A DNA stretch of 64,000 nt from an uncultured Lachnospiraceae bacterium (GTDB lineage Bacteria > Bacillota > Clostridia > Lachnospirales > Lachnospiraceae). The notes under the pieces were generated by a model that was given only the letters and a program-made list of their open reading frames with translations, was not told where the DNA came from and ran no database searches. Positions 61,324-64,000 of the stretch are shown piece after piece (positions within the stretch are counted from its first letter, which is position 1; each line of letters begins with the position of its first letter). The stretch is from NCBI GenBank assembly GCA_910586615.1, contig CAJUJP010000011.1:20816-84815 (forward strand), written 5' to 3'. Made by a program: the position numbers and the translations under genes.

Positions 61324-61484
61324 GGGTTTTTGTTTATGCAGATACAATTTTTGTTCCGCACAGATTATTTTTATGAGAGTAGAAGAAGCAACAAGAATAA
61401 TTTCATTGCGCTCCGGTGCGACTATACTTTATAATAAATAGCAACAACATTGACAGCAAAACGAAGGACAAGGAGGCTTTCCCA

Positions 61485-62777
61485 ATGAAACAGGATTTAA
61501 TCGTAGTTTTGGATTTAGGCAGTACCCGGAATACCGTGGTTGCCCGTGCAATCCGTGAGCTTGGCGTGTATAGTGAGATACATCCCCACGACATCACCGT
61601 GGATGAACTGAAGGCTTTAAAAAATGTAAAAGGTATTGTGTTAAACGGTGGTGAAAACCGTGTTGTTGACGGACAGGCAGTGGAAATAAGACCGGAACTT
61701 TATGATATGGGAATCCCCATGCTGTCCATAGATTATCCGCAATCGAAGTGTGAAAAACAGCTTAATGATCTTCCGGATCAGGAAACACTTAAAGATTTTA
61801 TTTTCGAGGAGTGTAAGGCGGAAGCTAACTGGAATATGAAGAATTTTATTGAAGATCAGGTGGAACTGATCCGACAGCAGGTGGGCGACCGCAAAGTACT
61901 TCTTGCATTGTCCGGCGGCGTGGATTCCTCTGTGGTGGCGGCGATGCTGATCAAGGCCATCGGCCAGCAGTTGGTGTGCGTGCATGTTAATCATGGCCTG
62001 ATGCGTAAGAATGAATCAGAAAGTGTTGTGAAAGTGTTCCGTGACGAACTCCATGCCAATCTGATCTACGTGGACGCTTCCGAGCGGTTTCTCGGCAAGC
62101 TTGAGAATGTGGCTGACCCGGAACAGAAGCGTAAGATCATCGGCGGCGAGTTCATCCGCGTGTTTGAAGAAGAGGCAAGAAAACTGGAAGGAATCGACTT
62201 CCTGGGCCAGGGAACCATTTACCCGGATATTATTGAGAGCGGCACGAAGACAGCTAAGATGGTGAAATCCCACCACAATGTAGGCGGACTTCCGGAGGAT
62301 TTGAAGTTCGAACTTGTGGAGCCGTTAAAACAGCTTTTCAAAGATGAGGTGCGTGCCTGCGGTGTGGAACTTGGACTGCCTCGTGACATGGTGTACAGGC
62401 AGCCGTTCCCGGGGCCGGGACTTGGTGTAAGATGTCTGGGTGCAATCACCAGAGACAGGCTGGAAGCAGTCAGAGAGTCGGATGCAATTCTGAGAGAGGA
62501 ATTTGCAAAAGCCGGGCTGGATAAGAAGGTTTGGCAGTACTTTACCGTGGTTCCGGACTTCAAGTCAGTGGGTATGAAGAACAATGCCAGAGTGTTTGAA
62601 TACATGGTAATTATTCGTGCGATCAATACCATTGATGCGATGACAGCGTCGGTGGAGAAGGTTGACTGGGATGTGCTGGAGAAGATTACGGAGAGGATTC
62701 TGGCGGAAGTGGAGAATGTGAATCGGGTTTGTTATGATATGAGTCCGAAGCCGCCGGCTACGATTGAGTTCGAATAG
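61485..62777 (+). CDS. Second GMP synthase homologue with degenerate glutaminase domain
   Basis: A 430-residue GuaA homologue. The synthetase part is intact (LSGGVDSSVVAA, QGTIYPDIIESG, RQPFPGPGLG, ending PPATIEFE). The N-terminal domain is reduced to about 95 residues. It keeps the fold start (LIVVLDLGSTRNTVVARAIR), but the nucleophile elbow reads MLSIDYPQSK in place of GICYGSQ, and the His-Glu part is deleted. It cannot hydrolyse glutamine and would use free ammonia, need a partner, or have another role. AGGAGG precedes the start at 61485. Many synthetase residues match the neighbouring guaA, so a tandem duplication or a specialised paralogue is likely. Confidence 0.88.
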   Translation: MKQDLIVVLDLGSTRNTVVARAIRELGVYSEIHPHDITVDELKALKNVKGIVLNGGENRVVDGQAVEIRPELYDMGIPMLSIDYPQSKCEKQLNDLPDQETLKDFIFEECKAEANWNMKNFIEDQVELIRQQVGDRKVLLALSGGVDSSVVAAMLIKAIGQQLVCVHVNHGLMRKNESESVVKVFRDELHANLIYVDASERFLGKLENVADPEQKRKIIGGEFIRVFEEEARKLEGIDFLGQGTIYPDIIESGTKTAKMVKSHHNVGGLPEDLKFELVEPLKQLFKDEVRACGVELGLPRDMVYRQPFPGPGLGVRCLGAITRDRLEAVRESDAILREEFAKAGLDKKVWQYFTVVPDFKSVGMKNNARVFEYMVIIRAINTIDAMTASVEKVDWDVLEKITERILAEVENVNRVCYDMSPKPPATIEFE

Positions 62778-62786
62778 TAAACAGAG

Positions 62787-62826
62787 AGCCGGGAAGCCGC
62801 ATAAACAGAGGACTTTCCGGCTTTTT
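62787..62826 (+). terminator. Intrinsic terminator after the second GMP synthase gene
   Basis: AGCCGGGAAG and CTTTCCGGCT pair (with one imperfect position) around a 16-base loop, followed by TTTTTAT. Confidence 0.75.
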
Positions 62827-62888
62827 ATATGGGGCGTGATACCTTTTTGATACCTGAATTAGTAAATAGTGAAAAGTGAAATGGCTAT

Positions 62889-63860
62889 TTAGTGTTTAGG
62901 AATTAAATCTTCCAGTGATGCCCATGTGCAATTATCACTATTTAACGGATGAGAGTTAAAATAGAAATTTGCGATTAGCGAGTGCAATGTGTTTTCGTAT
63001 AAACTATTGTAATATTTTGTAACAGAAGTAATTAATTCGAGAACATAGTTAAAATAAGACTGGATAATCTGTGGGGTTAAAAATATTAAATTTCCTTCTA
63101 TCATTGATGCGATTTTTGTGTAAGTTTGAGTGTTTCTAAATTTTTTATCTATCATACCATTATTGTGTACAATAGTATTTCTGATTTCAACAATATCAAG
63201 AAGATTATTCCAACAATCACAAGATATTAAATTTCGTAGGTCTATATCTAATGCTTTTTTATAATGGTTATTTGCCTTTCCTATGTTCATAAAATCGTTA
63301 CCCGTGCTTTTTTTGATAATACTATCAAAATATTTATTTTTGGTATTTTGAAAAGTAAGATAAACAAGGCAAACAAAAAACTCTCGTAGAGAAACTTCAA
63401 TAATTGAGGTGATTTCAATTAATTCTAATTGATAAATATCATAACTCAATAATTTTAAATCTTTTTCTGATGATAATTCTTTTAATTTTTCAAGACCGCT
63501 TTGATGAAAATGGCGTATACGTATTAAACGACTTATTTGAAAAAAAGCATTGTCAGAAGCAGATTTTTTGCCACAAGAAGTACAATAATTTAAGGAATCT
63601 CCCAAAGAAATAGTTCCCTCTAAAATCCAGATGTTCATGTTTCCGCAATATGGACAGCATATTTGAACAAGTTTTACTTTATGACGACGCATATTAGTAA
63701 AAAACTTCTCTTTACATAAAGGAGATTTATTTTTATTTATACAATAATTTGAGTAAAATGAATAATAATAACTCTTCATATATTCTATATGAGATTCAGA
63801 AAATCCTGAAATAAATGAATTATCTATTAAATGATATATCTCAGTATGGTTTTTTGACAT
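62889..63860 (-). CDS. Zinc-ribbon protein with HEPN-like RxxxxH motif
   Basis: A 323-residue AT-rich gene. The first 60 residues (FSESHIEYMKSYYYSFYSNY, then KSPLCKEKFFTNMRRHKV) recall the small helical domain often found at the end of phage and plasmid primases. A zinc ribbon follows (CCPYCGN, then CTSCGK). The C-terminal half is helical and contains EIRNTIVHNNG, an R-N-x3-H pattern as in HEPN ribonucleases. Function is unknown; the composition and motif suggest an accessory or defence gene. AAGGAGAGGGG precedes the ATG. Confidence 0.7.
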   Translation of the reverse strand: MSKNHTEIYHLIDNSFISGFSESHIEYMKSYYYSFYSNYCINKNKSPLCKEKFFTNMRRHKVKLVQICCPYCGNMNIWILEGTISLGDSLNYCTSCGKKSASDNAFFQISRLIRIRHFHQSGLEKLKELSSEKDLKLLSYDIYQLELIEITSIIEVSLREFFVCLVYLTFQNTKNKYFDSIIKKSTGNDFMNIGKANNHYKKALDIDLRNLISCDCWNNLLDIVEIRNTIVHNNGMIDKKFRNTQTYTKIASMIEGNLIFLTPQIIQSYFNYVLELITSVTKYYNSLYENTLHSLIANFYFNSHPLNSDNCTWASLEDLIPKH

Positions 63861-63878
63861 AAAATTTCCCCTCTCCTT

Positions 63879-64000
63879 TTAAGAAGATGTTCTCCATTTG
63901 TAACTATTATTTTTCTTATCATTCCCCTTTTCATCAACACTACTACTCGTAGCAGGCCAGTTGATTTTCCACTCAAAATACTCGTCCTCTGAAATCTCCC
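63879..64000 (-). CDS. Unknown protein, C-terminal end only
   Basis: A minus-strand frame enters from the right edge and ends at 63879. The visible 39 residues read EISEDEYFEWKINWPATSSS, followed by a hydrophilic Lys/Asn-rich tail. The stop lies 18 bases before the start of the zinc-ribbon gene, so the two are probably in one operon. Nothing can be said about function. Confidence 0.5.
   Translation of the reverse strand, partial: EISEDEYFEWKINWPATSSSVDEKGNDKKNNSYKWRTSS

Overview
The window looks like a chromosomal segment of a spore-forming, gut-type Clostridia, most likely Lachnospiraceae. The reasons are the housekeeping gene set (ispE, murI, asnS, guaA), several small Lachnospiraceae-type proteins (DUF6171, DUF1934), a sporulation gene (spoIIID) and a large plant-arabinan utilisation locus. 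Most genes use ATG with strong GGAGG-type ribosome binding sites. There is a sharp shift to AT-rich DNA between about 45.2 and 57.8 kb. No tRNA, rRNA or CRISPR array was seen.

Layout. 0-4.6 kb: tail of a Na+-dependent transporter, a TetR-ABC-FtsX cassette with a clear promoter and operator, and AzlCD. 4.7-10.4 kb (minus strand): a large hybrid sensor kinase and a GH42 beta-galactosidase. 10.7-27.9 kb: core genes (ispE, a GntR/FCD regulator, murI, DUF1934, asnS, an NlpC/P60 hydrolase, a methyl-accepting chemotaxis protein) around an Agr-like LytTR/GHKL two-component system followed by a CPBP protease. 28-44.8 kb: an arabinan/arabinoside locus with three GH43 enzymes, a GH51 arabinofuranosidase, a GH127 beta-L-arabinofuranosidase, an ABC sugar importer, a YesL-like protein, an ArsR-type regulator, a DapB-like oxidoreductase and an unusual GGDEF/degenerate-EAL/LamG protein. 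45.6-49.5 kb: a tightly coupled three-gene putative defence cassette (RloA/AbiLi-type ATPase, RloB/AbiLii-type protein, OLD-family ATPase-TOPRIM nuclease).

The main discovery is at 49.8-57.9 kb. The sporulation regulator gene spoIIID is split in two. Its first 38 codons, with a sigma-E-like promoter and a start codon, lie at 49802-49915. Its last 47 codons lie at 57760-57900. Between them sits a 7.84-kb element whose large serine recombinase ends exactly at the right junction. Both junctions share a 15-bp imperfect repeat (12 of 15 identical, with a 5-bp ACATA core). Recombination at the core would remove the element and rebuild an uninterrupted 85-codon spoIIID. This is the architecture of skin-like intervening elements that are excised during sporulation, but here in spoIIID.

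The inserted element is itself remarkable. It encodes a 366-aa Rep with the HUH endonuclease plus superfamily 3 helicase layout of eukaryotic CRESS-DNA viruses (circoviruses, nanoviruses, geminiviruses). It also carries an 8-bp stem with a 9-nt loop reading TAGTATTAC, the origin nonanucleotide of those viruses. The element therefore looks like an integrated, potentially excisable rolling-circle replicon, with a ribbon-helix-helix regulator, a lipoprotein and several unrecognised genes.

57.9-64 kb: a MATE transporter, two consecutive GMP synthase genes (the second without a functional glutaminase domain), and on the minus strand a zinc-ribbon/HEPN-like protein and the end of another gene. Families of short intergenic hairpin repeats, many built on a GC-GAA-GC turn, recur across the chromosomal part of the window.
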